Shown here: positions 17,001-23,268 of the stretch, in pieces
How positions within the stretch are numbered: position 1 is the first letter of the stretch
Layout: each line of letters starts with the position of its first letter
From: an uncultured Oscillospiraceae bacterium
GTDB taxonomy: Bacteria > Bacillota > Clostridia > Oscillospirales > Acutalibacteraceae
Direction: 5' to 3'
DNA: 39,769 bases
Assembly: GCA_900549755.1 (NCBI GenBank)
Contig: URPQ01000008.1
Span: forward strand, 1-39,769
Made by a program: the position numbers and the translations under genes
Notes under the pieces: model-generated
Seen by the model: only the letters and a program-made list of their open reading frames with translations
What the model was told of the DNA's origin: nothing
Database searches by the model: none

Positions 17001-18128
17001 TCAGTTGTTGATAAGCTCGTACCTGCCGCCGGGCAGCGAGCGTATAAGCCCTTCTATTTCAAGCTCGGTAAGCGCCGATAAAATATCGCCCGGCTCTAAA
17101 GAAGTATTTATCTCATCGGGATAAAATATAGGCTTATTCAATTGATTATATACTATTTTCGCCGCGTTTGAAAGAGTTTCAATTGATAATTTTTTGTGAA
17201 CTTCCGTTTTTTCGGGTTTTGCCCGCTTTTTAATTGCTTTCTCAATATCAATTTTATCGGGGTACCGCGGCAGATATTCATTCAAAATATCGCTTATATC
17301 AAGCAGCGGCCGTGCGCCGTCGCGGAGCAAGGCGTTTGAGCCCGCGTAATTTTCATCCGCAGGAGAACCGGGTATTACAAAAATTTCCTTGCCTTGGTTC
17401 AGCGCGTGGTTTGCGGTATTTACGGCGCCGCTGCGCATGCCCGCCTCGGTTATAATAACCGCGTCGGCTAAAGCCGACATAAGCCTGTTTCTCACAGGAA
17501 ATGTGTATTTCGAGGCGCCCTCAAAGGGCGGATATTCGCTTACAAGGCAGCCGTTTTCAGCCACGGCGCGCCTTAGCGCGGCATTTTCGGGCAGGTAGTC
17601 CGATTCTATTCCGCAGCCCATAACAAGCACGGTTTTGCCCTCGGCCTTTAAAGCGCCGCTGTGGGCGTAAAAATCACTGCCGCGCGCTCCGCCGCTTACC
17701 ACCGTCATTCCGGCTGATGCTAAACGGTAACCCAGTGAATACGCCGCTTTCTGCCCGAATTCGCTTGATTTTCGCGGCCCCACAATGCAAACCGCGGGCG
17801 TTTCATCCACATTCGGCAGCTTGCCCTTTAAATAAAGCAAAACGGGCGGCTCGGCTATTACCCTCAGCTTTTCGGGGTATTTATTATCCCCGTAGGCAAG
17901 CAGGGTTATCCCGTGGCGGCGACATTCCTTTTCTATCGCCTTTGCTTCGCCCAATTTCGTAAGGCGCAGCCTTTCAAGGTCTTTCGGCGTGAAAATACCG
18001 CTTTGCCTGCGCTCGGTATCGTTCATTTTGTAAATTTGCTCGGCGCTGCCTATATTATCGAGCGCCCGCGCCCCGCGCGGATTTCCCGCACCGAGGGCTG
18101 TTTGCAGCCAGATAAGGTATTCAATCAT
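17001..18128 (-). CDS. dprA: DNA-processing protein DprA
   Basis: About 375 residues. A Rossmann-like DprA core carries AVCIVGPRKSSEFG, the nucleotide-binding-like VVSGGARGSDFYAHSGAL, VMGCGIESDYLPENAAL and MRSGAVNTANHALNQGKEIFVIPG; a winged-helix region follows near the C-terminus (LSALTELEIEGLIRSLPGGRYEL). DprA loads RecA on incoming single-stranded DNA during natural transformation. The ATG at 18128 overlaps the stop of the upstream methyltransferase (ATGA); a TTG 15 bases earlier has no better ribosome site. Confidence 0.96.
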   Translation of the reverse strand: MIEYLIWLQTALGAGNPRGARALDNIGSAEQIYKMNDTERRQSGIFTPKDLERLRLTKLGEAKAIEKECRRHGITLLAYGDNKYPEKLRVIAEPPVLLYLKGKLPNVDETPAVCIVGPRKSSEFGQKAAYSLGYRLASAGMTVVSGGARGSDFYAHSGALKAEGKTVLVMGCGIESDYLPENAALRRAVAENGCLVSEYPPFEGASKYTFPVRNRLMSALADAVIITEAGMRSGAVNTANHALNQGKEIFVIPGSPADENYAGSNALLRDGARPLLDISDILNEYLPRYPDKIDIEKAIKKRAKPEKTEVHKKLSIETLSNAAKIVYNQLNKPIFYPDEINTSLEPGDILSALTELEIEGLIRSLPGGRYELINN

Positions 18129-18907
18129 TTCATCATTTCCCAAACAGCTATTGCCGCCGCAGCCGCCGCATTGAGCGATTCGGCTCTGCCGCGCATAGGT
18201 ATGGTGATTTTTTTATGTGCCGCCGCCTTTGTTTCTTCGGTAAGCCCGTTTGCCTCGTTGCCTATCATTACGGCGCAGCCCGGCAAAAATTTTACATTTG
18301 AAATGCTTTCAGCCGACGAAGACGGCACGCAGGCGTAAAATTTCAGCCCGCAGTTTTTCATTTCCGCCGCAAAATCGCCGAAAACAAAAATCGGCATACG
18401 CAAAAGCGTTCCCATTGAGGCGCGCATAGCTTTAGGTGAATACGGGTCGCAGCTGCCCGAGGACAGTATAAGCCCGTCCGCTCCCAGCGCCTCCGCCGTG
18501 CGGGATATTGCGCCTAAATTCGCGGGGTCGTTTATATTTTCCAAAGCGACATATTTGCCGTTCTTTTTAATGCTTGCGCTTTCGGTTTTCGGAATATTGC
18601 AAAGCGCTATTATTCCCTGCGGGTTTTCGGTATCGCCTATCTTCTTAAAAAGCGCGTCGGGAACGGCTATACAGTCATCGGCATTTTTTGCAAATGCCAC
18701 AATTTTTTCAGCGTACCTTTCCGCCGCCGAAAATGAGACGATCAACTTATCAAACCTGATTCCGTTATCGCACGCGTCCGTACACAGCCGCAGCCCCTCC
18801 AGCACGAAAAGACCGTTTTCGCGCCTTGCGGCAGCGCTTTTCTGGAGCGAGGAAACAAGCTTGATAAGTGGATTTTCTCTGCTTGTAACTTTTTTAAAGC
18901 CATACAA
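18125..18907 (-). CDS. TrmH (SpoU) family RNA methyltransferase
   Basis: About 260 residues: an N-terminal substrate-binding part (TSRENPLIKLVSSLQKSAARREN, FVLEGLRLC) and the SPOUT catalytic domain with the three knot motifs ENINDPANLGAISRTAEALGAD, GCAVMIGNEANGL and IPMRGRAESLNAAAAAAI. These enzymes 2'-O-methylate ribose in rRNA or tRNA; the exact target cannot be told. The start is uncertain: GTG at 18919 sits directly on its own AGGG, so TTG at 18907, 9 bases after AGGGTG, is preferred. It lies after the rplT terminator and overlaps dprA. Confidence 0.85.
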   Translation of the reverse strand: MYGFKKVTSRENPLIKLVSSLQKSAAARRENGLFVLEGLRLCTDACDNGIRFDKLIVSFSAAERYAEKIVAFAKNADDCIAVPDALFKKIGDTENPQGIIALCNIPKTESASIKKNGKYVALENINDPANLGAISRTAEALGADGLILSSGSCDPYSPKAMRASMGTLLRMPIFVFGDFAAEMKNCGLKFYACVPSSSAESISNVKFLPGCAVMIGNEANGLTEETKAAAHKKITIPMRGRAESLNAAAAAAIAVWEMMK

Positions 18908-18932
18908 TCGGCACCGCACCCTTTCATAATAT

Positions 18933-18966
18933 TAAAAATTCGCCCAGAGAGCAAACCCCGGGCGAA
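18933..18966 (-). terminator. Intrinsic terminator of the infC-rpmI-rplT operon
   Basis: TTCGCCC and GGGCGAA form a 7-bp stem with a 14-base loop, followed on the minus strand by five T. It begins a few bases after the rplT stop. Confidence 0.8.
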
Positions 18967-18971
18967 AAAAA

Positions 18972-19331
18972 TTACTTTTCGAGAGCCTTAACGGCAGCCT
19001 TTACCAAGGTGGTAAAGCCCGCGGCGTCATTAACCGCAAGGTCGGCAAGCATTTTACGGTTTATGGTTATTCCCGCCTTATTAAGGCCGTTCATAAACTG
19101 GGAATAGTTTATACCGTTCAGCTTGCAGGCGGCGGAAATGCGGGTTATCCACAATCTGCGGAAATCGCGCTTTTTCTGCCTGCGGCCGATGTACGCATAG
19201 TTGCCGGATTTCATTACGGCTTCTTTAGCGGTTTTAAAAAGCTTTGACTTAGCGCCGAAATAGCCCTTAGCCAGCTTTAAAGTCTTTTTTCTTCTTTTGC
19301 GTGTTGCTAACGCACCCTTAACACGTGCCAT
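18972..19331 (-). CDS. rplT: 50S ribosomal protein bL20
   Basis: 119 residues, basic, starting MARVKGALATRKRRKKTLKLAKGYFG and containing RDFRRLWITRISAACKLNG, both hallmarks of L20, an early 23S assembly protein. It is the last gene of the infC-rpmI-rplT operon and in Firmicutes its protein represses the operon through the leader upstream of infC. Confidence 0.98.
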   Translation of the reverse strand: MARVKGALATRKRRKKTLKLAKGYFGAKSKLFKTAKEAVMKSGNYAYIGRRQKKRDFRRLWITRISAACKLNGINYSQFMNGLNKAGITINRKMLADLAVNDAAGFTTLVKAAVKALEK

Positions 19332-19360
19332 ATCTTCTAACCTCCGATTTCAGTCGTACC

Positions 19361-19558
19361 TTATTTATAAGGAATCATTTTCTTGATCTTCGCTACGTTG
19401 GTTACGTCAGCCGTAACAACCTTGCGGAGATTTCTCTTGCGCTTTGTGGTCTTCTTGTTGAGAATGTGCGACTTGAAAGCATGAGCACGTTTAACCTTGC
19501 CGGTTTTGGTGAGCTTAAAGCGCTTTTTCGCGCCGCTGTGTGTTTTGATCTTAGGCAT
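19361..19558 (-). CDS. rpmI: 50S ribosomal protein bL35
   Basis: 65 residues, highly basic, starting MPKIKTHSGAKKRFKLT and containing KRAHAFKSHILNKKTTKRKRNLR, the full family layout. A GGGAGG ribosome site precedes it. Middle gene of the infC operon. Confidence 0.98.
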   Translation of the reverse strand: MPKIKTHSGAKKRFKLTKTGKVKRAHAFKSHILNKKTTKRKRNLRKVVTADVTNVAKIKKMIPYK

Positions 19559-19590
19559 TGTAAGTCCTCCCTGATATAATTCAACTGCAA

Positions 19591-20109
19591 TTATTTACCC
19601 GATTTCGGAGCCAAAAACATTAGCATATTTCTGCCTTCCATTTTAGCAGCCTTTTCAACCGAGCCGTGGTCTGCGCAATATTCCGCGAAGCGGCGCATTG
19701 TTTCAAGCCCTATTTCCGGGTGACCCAATTCTCTGCCTCTGAAACGGATAGAAACCTTTACCTTGTTGCCCTCGTCAAGAAAACGCATTGCGTGTTTTCC
19801 CTTGGTCTCAAAATCGTGAACGTCAATGCTAAGTCCTAACCTTATTTCCTTAACCTCAACCGTTTTCTGATTTTTTTTGGCTTCCTTTTCGCGCTTTGCC
19901 TGCTCAAAACGGTATTTACCGTAATCCATTATCTTACATACCGGCGGGGCGGCGTTCGGCGAAATGCAAACCAGATCGAGATCGGCGGCATACGCCGCTT
20001 CCAAAGCCTTGGCAATCGGTAAAATTCCCAACTGTGAACCGTCTGAGCCGATCGTACGGACTTCCTTAAATCTGATGTTTTCATTTACGGAAAGCTCTTT
20101 GCTGCTGAT
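19591..20109 (-). CDS. infC: Translation initiation factor IF-3
   Basis: 172 residues. The N-terminal domain has SVNENIRFKEVRTIGSDGSQLG and the linker/C-terminal domain KEIRLGLSIDVHDFETK, VKVSIRFRGRELGH. No ATG/GTG/TTG start fits: the strong GGAGGTG at 20117-20123 points to ATC at 20109 (9 bases after GGAGG) or, less well, to ATT at 20115 (3 bases). A non-standard start is the rule for infC and lets IF-3 limit its own translation. Longer in-frame readings would begin inside the attenuator. Confidence 0.93.
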   Translation of the reverse strand: MSSKELSVNENIRFKEVRTIGSDGSQLGILPIAKALEAAYAADLDLVCISPNAAPPVCKIMDYGKYRFEQAKREKEAKKNQKTVEVKEIRLGLSIDVHDFETKGKHAMRFLDEGNKVKVSIRFRGRELGHPEIGLETMRRFAEYCADHGSVEKAAKMEGRNMLMFLAPKSGK

Positions 20110-20264
20110 GTTAATGCACCTCCAAAATTCGCGTTGCTGCAATTCAAAAAGCGCGGACGAATTTTCGCCCGCGCATAAAAATACCAAACAAATAAGTTTG
20201 AACTTTTATTGACCCTATCGCTTCTCGCTCGGGGTGAGGACGAATAAACGTACTGCTTCATTGT
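20110..20264 (-). promoter_or_regulatory. Leader of the infC operon (L20-leader-like)
   Basis: About 150 untranslated bases lie between the expected transcript start and infC and end in an attenuator hairpin. The position in front of infC-rpmI-rplT is that of the L20 leader described in low-GC Gram-positives, where free L20 favours termination. I identify it by position and the terminator, not by a full match of the L20-binding fold. Confidence 0.65.
20146..20174 (-). terminator. Attenuator hairpin in the infC leader
   Basis: On the minus strand GCGCGGGCGAA pairs with TTCGTCCGCGC (one G-T pair), followed by five T, 23 bases before the infC ribosome site. Confidence 0.8.
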
Positions 20265-20270
20265 TATTCC

Positions 20271-20298
20271 ATTATAACACAAAGTTTTATTTTGTCAA
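20271..20298 (-). promoter_or_regulatory. Consensus sigma-A promoter of infC operon
   Basis: Read on the minus strand: -35 TTGACA (20293-20298), 16-base spacer, -10 TATAAT (20271-20276). Both boxes are perfect; the -35 box lies within the last codons of metK. Confidence 0.88.
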
Positions 20299-21471
20299 GT
20301 ACTTTTTAAGCTCTTCCGTTTTATCGGTTTTCTCCCAGGAAACGCCTAAGTCCTCCCTGCCCATATGACCGTATGCCGAAAGGCTGCTGTATATAGGCTT
20401 TTTAAGGTCAAGCTTATCTATTATAGCGGAGGGGCGCAGGTCAAACACCTTTTTAACCGCCTCGGCTATATTATCGTCGGGGTATATGCCAGTGCCGAAG
20501 GTATCCACCATTACCGAAACCGGGTGCGCCACGCCTATGGCGTAAGCTAACTGCACCTCGCATTTTTTCGCAATGCCCGCGGCTACAATATTCTTCGCAA
20601 CATATCTTGCGGCGTAGGCTGCGCTTCTGTCAACCTTTGTGGGATCCTTGCCCGAAAACGCGCCGCCGCCGTGGCGTGCAAAGCCGCCGTAGGTATCAAC
20701 TATAATTTTTCTGCCGGTAAGCCCTGTGTCGCCCTGCGGTCCGCCCACAACAAAGCGGCCCGTGGGGTTAATATATATTTTTGTGTTTTCGTCAAGCAGC
20801 TCTGCCGGCACGGTGGGCTTTATAACCTTTTCGAGTATATCCGCCCTTAGCCTTGATAAATCAATATCGGCACTGTGCTGAGATGACACCACAACCGCCT
20901 CTATGCGCGCGGGTTTTCCGTCGTCGTATTCAACCGTGACCTGGGTCTTACCGTCGGGGCGCAGGTAGCTGAGCTCACCGCTTTTGCGAACGTCGGTCAG
21001 CCGCTTTGCCATTTTGTGTGCTAAGGAAATAGGCAGCGGCATAAGCTCGGGCGTATCATCGCAGGCGTAGCCGAACATCATACCCTGGTCGCCCGCGCCG
21101 CGCAGATTGTATTCGTCCTCCTCGCCGTCCTTGTATTCAAGCGAATTATCAACGCCCAGCGCTATATCGGGCGACTGCTTGTCTATCGCCGTCATAACCG
21201 CGCAGGTATTGCCGTCAAAGCCGGCGGAGGGGCTGTCATACCCTATTCTGCAAACCACGTCGCGCGCTATCTGCGGAATATCAACATAGCAGCTTGTGGT
21301 TATTTCTCCCATTACGGTCACGCTGCCGGTGGTGCAGAAGGTCTCGCAGGCAACGCGTGCGTCGGGGTCGTTCTTTAAAATTTCATCGAGTATCGCGTCG
21401 GATATACCGTCGCACACCTTATCGGGATGTCCCTCTGTTACCGATTCGGATGTAAAAAGCATTTTCGCCAT
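20287..21471 (-). CDS. metK: S-adenosylmethionine synthetase
   Basis: 394 residues. The N-terminal motif SVTEGHPDKVCD, the methionine-binding GAGDQGMMFGYAC, and the phosphate loop GGGAFSGKDPTKVDRS are all present. MetK forms SAM from methionine and ATP. The start MAKMLFTSESV at 21471 is chosen for its GAGGAATTTAAA ribosome site; upstream in-frame codons belong to the riboswitch terminator. It is controlled by the SAM-I riboswitch upstream. Confidence 0.98.
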   Translation of the reverse strand: MAKMLFTSESVTEGHPDKVCDGISDAILDEILKNDPDARVACETFCTTGSVTVMGEITTSCYVDIPQIARDVVCRIGYDSPSAGFDGNTCAVMTAIDKQSPDIALGVDNSLEYKDGEEDEYNLRGAGDQGMMFGYACDDTPELMPLPISLAHKMAKRLTDVRKSGELSYLRPDGKTQVTVEYDDGKPARIEAVVVSSQHSADIDLSRLRADILEKVIKPTVPAELLDENTKIYINPTGRFVVGGPQGDTGLTGRKIIVDTYGGFARHGGGAFSGKDPTKVDRSAAYAARYVAKNIVAAGIAKKCEVQLAYAIGVAHPVSVMVDTFGTGIYPDDNIAEAVKKVFDLRPSAIIDKLDLKKPIYSSLSAYGHMGREDLGVSWEKTDKTEELKKYLTK

Positions 21472-21490
21472 TTTAAATTCCTCTTTTTTC

Positions 21491-21522
21491 AAAAAAATTA
21501 AAACCGCCTCGGACGAGACGGT
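21491..21522 (-). terminator. Expression-platform terminator of the metK riboswitch
   Basis: ACCGTCTCG pairs with CGAGGCGGT (one T-G pair) and is followed on the minus strand by TTTTAATTTTTTT. It lies between the SAM aptamer and the metK ribosome site, as expected for transcriptional control. Confidence 0.88.
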
Positions 21523-21530
21523 ATAAAAAG

Positions 21531-21628
21531 CCTCATCTTTCGGATAATCCGCCGGAATTGGCACCTTGATTTAAAAATCAGGTTGCCGGGCATCACAGGG
21601 CCGGTCCCCTCCGCCGCTCTTGATAAGG
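21531..21628 (-). promoter_or_regulatory. SAM-I riboswitch (S-box) aptamer
   Basis: The minus strand reads CCTTATCAAGAG, GGCGGAGGGGACCGGCCC, TGTGATGCCCGGCAACC, a P3/P4 hairpin, GGTGCCAATTCC and GAAAGATGAGG; the first and last blocks pair as P1 (CCTTATC with GATGAGG). These are the conserved blocks of the S-box, including the kink-turn and SAM pocket. High SAM should favour the downstream terminator and shut metK. Confidence 0.95.
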
Positions 21629-21649
21629 ATAGTATTCAGTTCTGTTTAT

Positions 21650-21677
21650 ATTGTATCATATAATATATGTTTGTCAA
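21650..21677 (-). promoter_or_regulatory. Sigma-A promoter of metK
   Basis: Minus strand: -35 TTGACA (21672-21677), 16-base spacer, -10 TACAAT (21650-21655), about 20 bases before the riboswitch begins. Confidence 0.85.
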
Positions 21678-21715
21678 CCGTTAATTTTTCCCGCTCGGCT
21701 GTTTTATAGGCGGTA

Positions 21716-21987
21716 GGCAAACGAGAATAATCCGAACCCGCCCAAAACGGCGTATTTTCGGCGTATTTTCATTTGTCGTCTTTATAAGGTGAAAGCCTTA
21801 TCGCATCCTCCGCATAAAAATCCACACGAAAATCACGCTCGTTTTGGGTCGCAGATTTTTTGAGGAGCGGATTTTTTGCAGAGCGAGGCACAAAACGCAG
21901 TTAATCCTAACGGATTAACGAGTATTTTAACGCGGCAATGCGAGAAATCCACGCTCAAAAAACGGGTTCGGATTATTCTCGTTTGCC
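21716..21987. mobile_element. 272-bp non-coding element with 25-bp terminal inverted repeats (MITE-like)
   Basis: Bases 21716-21740 and 21963-21987 are perfect inverted copies (25 bp, outer ends GGCAAACGAG / CTCGTTTGCC). The element is flanked on both sides by TA (21714-21715 and 21988-21989). Removing it with one TA restores an AraC-type C-terminus (GVTPTAYK) where the present frame reads GVTPRQ into the element. Inside are a tandem 11-bp duplication CGGCGTATTTT (21748-21769) and an inverted repeat GTTAATCC/GGATTAAC (21900-21919). No transposase frame is present. TA duplication is typical of IS630/Tc1-mariner-type elements; assignment to that group is inference. Confidence 0.85.
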
Positions 21988-22222
21988 TAGGCGTTACGCC
22001 GGTATATTTTTTAAAGCGCTTTGAAAAATAGCTGTGCTCCGAAAATCCGCACTTAAAGGCTATTTCCGAAATATCGCAGCTGCCACCTGTTAGCAGCTCC
22101 TTCGCGCGGGCTATTCTCATTTTTTCGGTATATTCCGCGGGGGATACGCCCGCAACCTCCTTAAAAATATGCTGAAATCTGCCGACGCTCATATGCGCCC
22201 GTTCAGCCAGCACCTCCGCCCG
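21833..22222 (-). pseudogene. AraC-family regulator remnant, 5' truncated and 3' interrupted
   Basis: Bases 22222 to 21990 encode the C-terminal double helix-turn-helix of an AraC/XylS regulator: LAERAHMSVGRFQHIFKEVAG, SPAEYTEKMRIARAKELL, then DISEIAFKCGFSEHSYFSKRFKKYTGVTP. The ligand-binding N-terminal half is missing, and after GVTP the frame runs into the inserted element and stops at 21833 after about 50 foreign residues. There is no start codon with a ribosome site. Such regulators usually control nearby sugar genes. Best read as a dead gene. Confidence 0.85.
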
Positions 22223-22225
22223 CAA

Positions 22226-22345
22226 AACCGCGTGTTCGCATCGGAATGGGTAACAGGCGCGCACCTTATAAACGCAATAGAGCAGGAAAATATCACAATA
22301 GAAAACGCCGACGGCGTTACCGTAGATAATTTCAGGGCAATGTAA
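22226..22345 (+). pseudogene. 3' remnant of an unidentified gene
   Basis: An open frame of about 39 codons ending in TAA with a protein-like sequence: RVFASEWVTGAHLINAIEQ, then ENITIENADGVTVDNF. It has no start and begins within five bases of the point where the AraC homology ends on the other strand, so the two remnants abut at their missing 5' ends. A long hairpin terminator follows 30 bases downstream. I do not recognise the family; the divergent partner of an AraC regulator is often a sugar-using enzyme or transporter. Confidence 0.5.
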
Positions 22346-22374
22346 AGCGGAATTTTTTGTGTGAAAACCATAGG

Positions 22375-22421
22375 CTCCCTTCTTTTTGACGCATAGTCAA
22401 AACAGAAGGGAGACATTTTTT
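22375..22421 (+). terminator. Long hairpin terminator
   Basis: CTCCCTTCT-TTTTGAC pairs with GTCAAAA-C-AGAAGGGAG: 16 bp with one bulged C and a 5-base loop, followed on the plus strand by ACATTTTTT. It would end transcription of the plus-strand remnant and may also act on the SGNH hydrolase transcript. Confidence 0.75.
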
Positions 22422-22452
22422 CGTGCAATCCCTATGCTCTTAATTTATCGGT

Positions 22453-23103
22453 TTACAGCATTTCAAGAAAACGCGCGATTTTATGCGCTAAAATCTCGTT
22501 GCCCGCATCGTTCGGGTGCAGCCCGTCCGGAACATATTTCTGCTGAATTACCGGAATTTTCGGCTGCAAGCCGCTCTCTTTAAATAAATCAAGCACCGGC
22601 AGCGAGTAATACTCTGCAACCTCGCGTATTATATTTACATATTCCTTAAGCGTTCCTACAGGCGCGGGCTTATTATCGCCCGTGGGTATATCCTCGGTTA
22701 TTCTGTGCAGGGGGGTCAGCACCACTATCGGCACACCGGGATATTTCTCGATAAGCGCGGTGTAAAGGCAGTGCAGCGCGCCGTAAAAGGTATATGGCGT
22801 GCGGTCACTCATTGTGCCGAGCGGCGCGTCGCCGTGACCAAAATCGTTAGTGCCGCCGAAAACCACCACTATATCCGCGTCATTATCCATTTCGGGCACG
22901 CGGGATATAAAATCCCTGTCCCATTTTTCCTCGGTCGGCGTTTTCTGCCTTGCTATGCGTGTGCCGCCTATGCCGTAATTCTGGCATATTGCGCCGTATT
23001 CGCGCTCAATTAACATTGTGAACATTTTATCGTGCGAGGAGGTTCCCGCACCCTCGGTTATACTGTCGCCGAGAAAGTTTATTTTTGTGCCTTTAAGCTC
23101 CAT
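22453..23103 (-). CDS. SGNH/GDSL-family hydrolase
   Basis: 216 residues with the four SGNH blocks: FLGDSITEG (nucleophile Ser14), GIGGTRIA, FGGTND (Asn86) and DGLHPN (Asp193/His196). No signal peptide or membrane segment is seen, so it should be cytoplasmic. The family covers lipases, esterases and carbohydrate deacetylases; substrate cannot be told. GGAGGTAATATTTA precedes the ATG and a good promoter lies 32 bases upstream. It is a single-gene unit divergent from htpG. Confidence 0.9.
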   Translation of the reverse strand: MELKGTKINFLGDSITEGAGTSSHDKMFTMLIEREYGAICQNYGIGGTRIARQKTPTEEKWDRDFISRVPEMDNDADIVVVFGGTNDFGHGDAPLGTMSDRTPYTFYGALHCLYTALIEKYPGVPIVVLTPLHRITEDIPTGDNKPAPVGTLKEYVNIIREVAEYYSLPVLDLFKESGLQPKIPVIQQKYVPDGLHPNDAGNEILAHKIARFLEML

Positions 23104-23134
23104 TAAATATTACCTCCGATAATGTTATATGGTT

Positions 23135-23162
23135 ATTATAGCATTTTTAAAATACAAGTCAA
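23135..23162 (-). promoter_or_regulatory. Sigma-A promoter of the SGNH hydrolase gene
   Basis: Minus strand: -35 TTGACT (23157-23162), 16-base spacer, -10 TATAAT (23135-23140). Confidence 0.8.
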
Positions 23163-23268
23163 CAATACATTTTAATATATTATTAACAATTTATTAACAA
23201 TAGAAGCCGACAGATGTTCTATACTATATGTCAGTTAAAGTCAAACTCTCAAAAAAGGTGATAAATTT

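Noticed and set aside
21748..21769. Tandem 11-bp repeat considered as a CRISPR or iteron start
   Set aside because: Only two copies without spacers, inside the inserted element. No CRISPR array or cas gene occurs in the window.
22189..22428. 79-codon minus-strand frame across the hairpin at 22375
   Set aside because: Crosses a terminator hairpin and lies opposite a more protein-like plus-strand remnant; no ribosome site.
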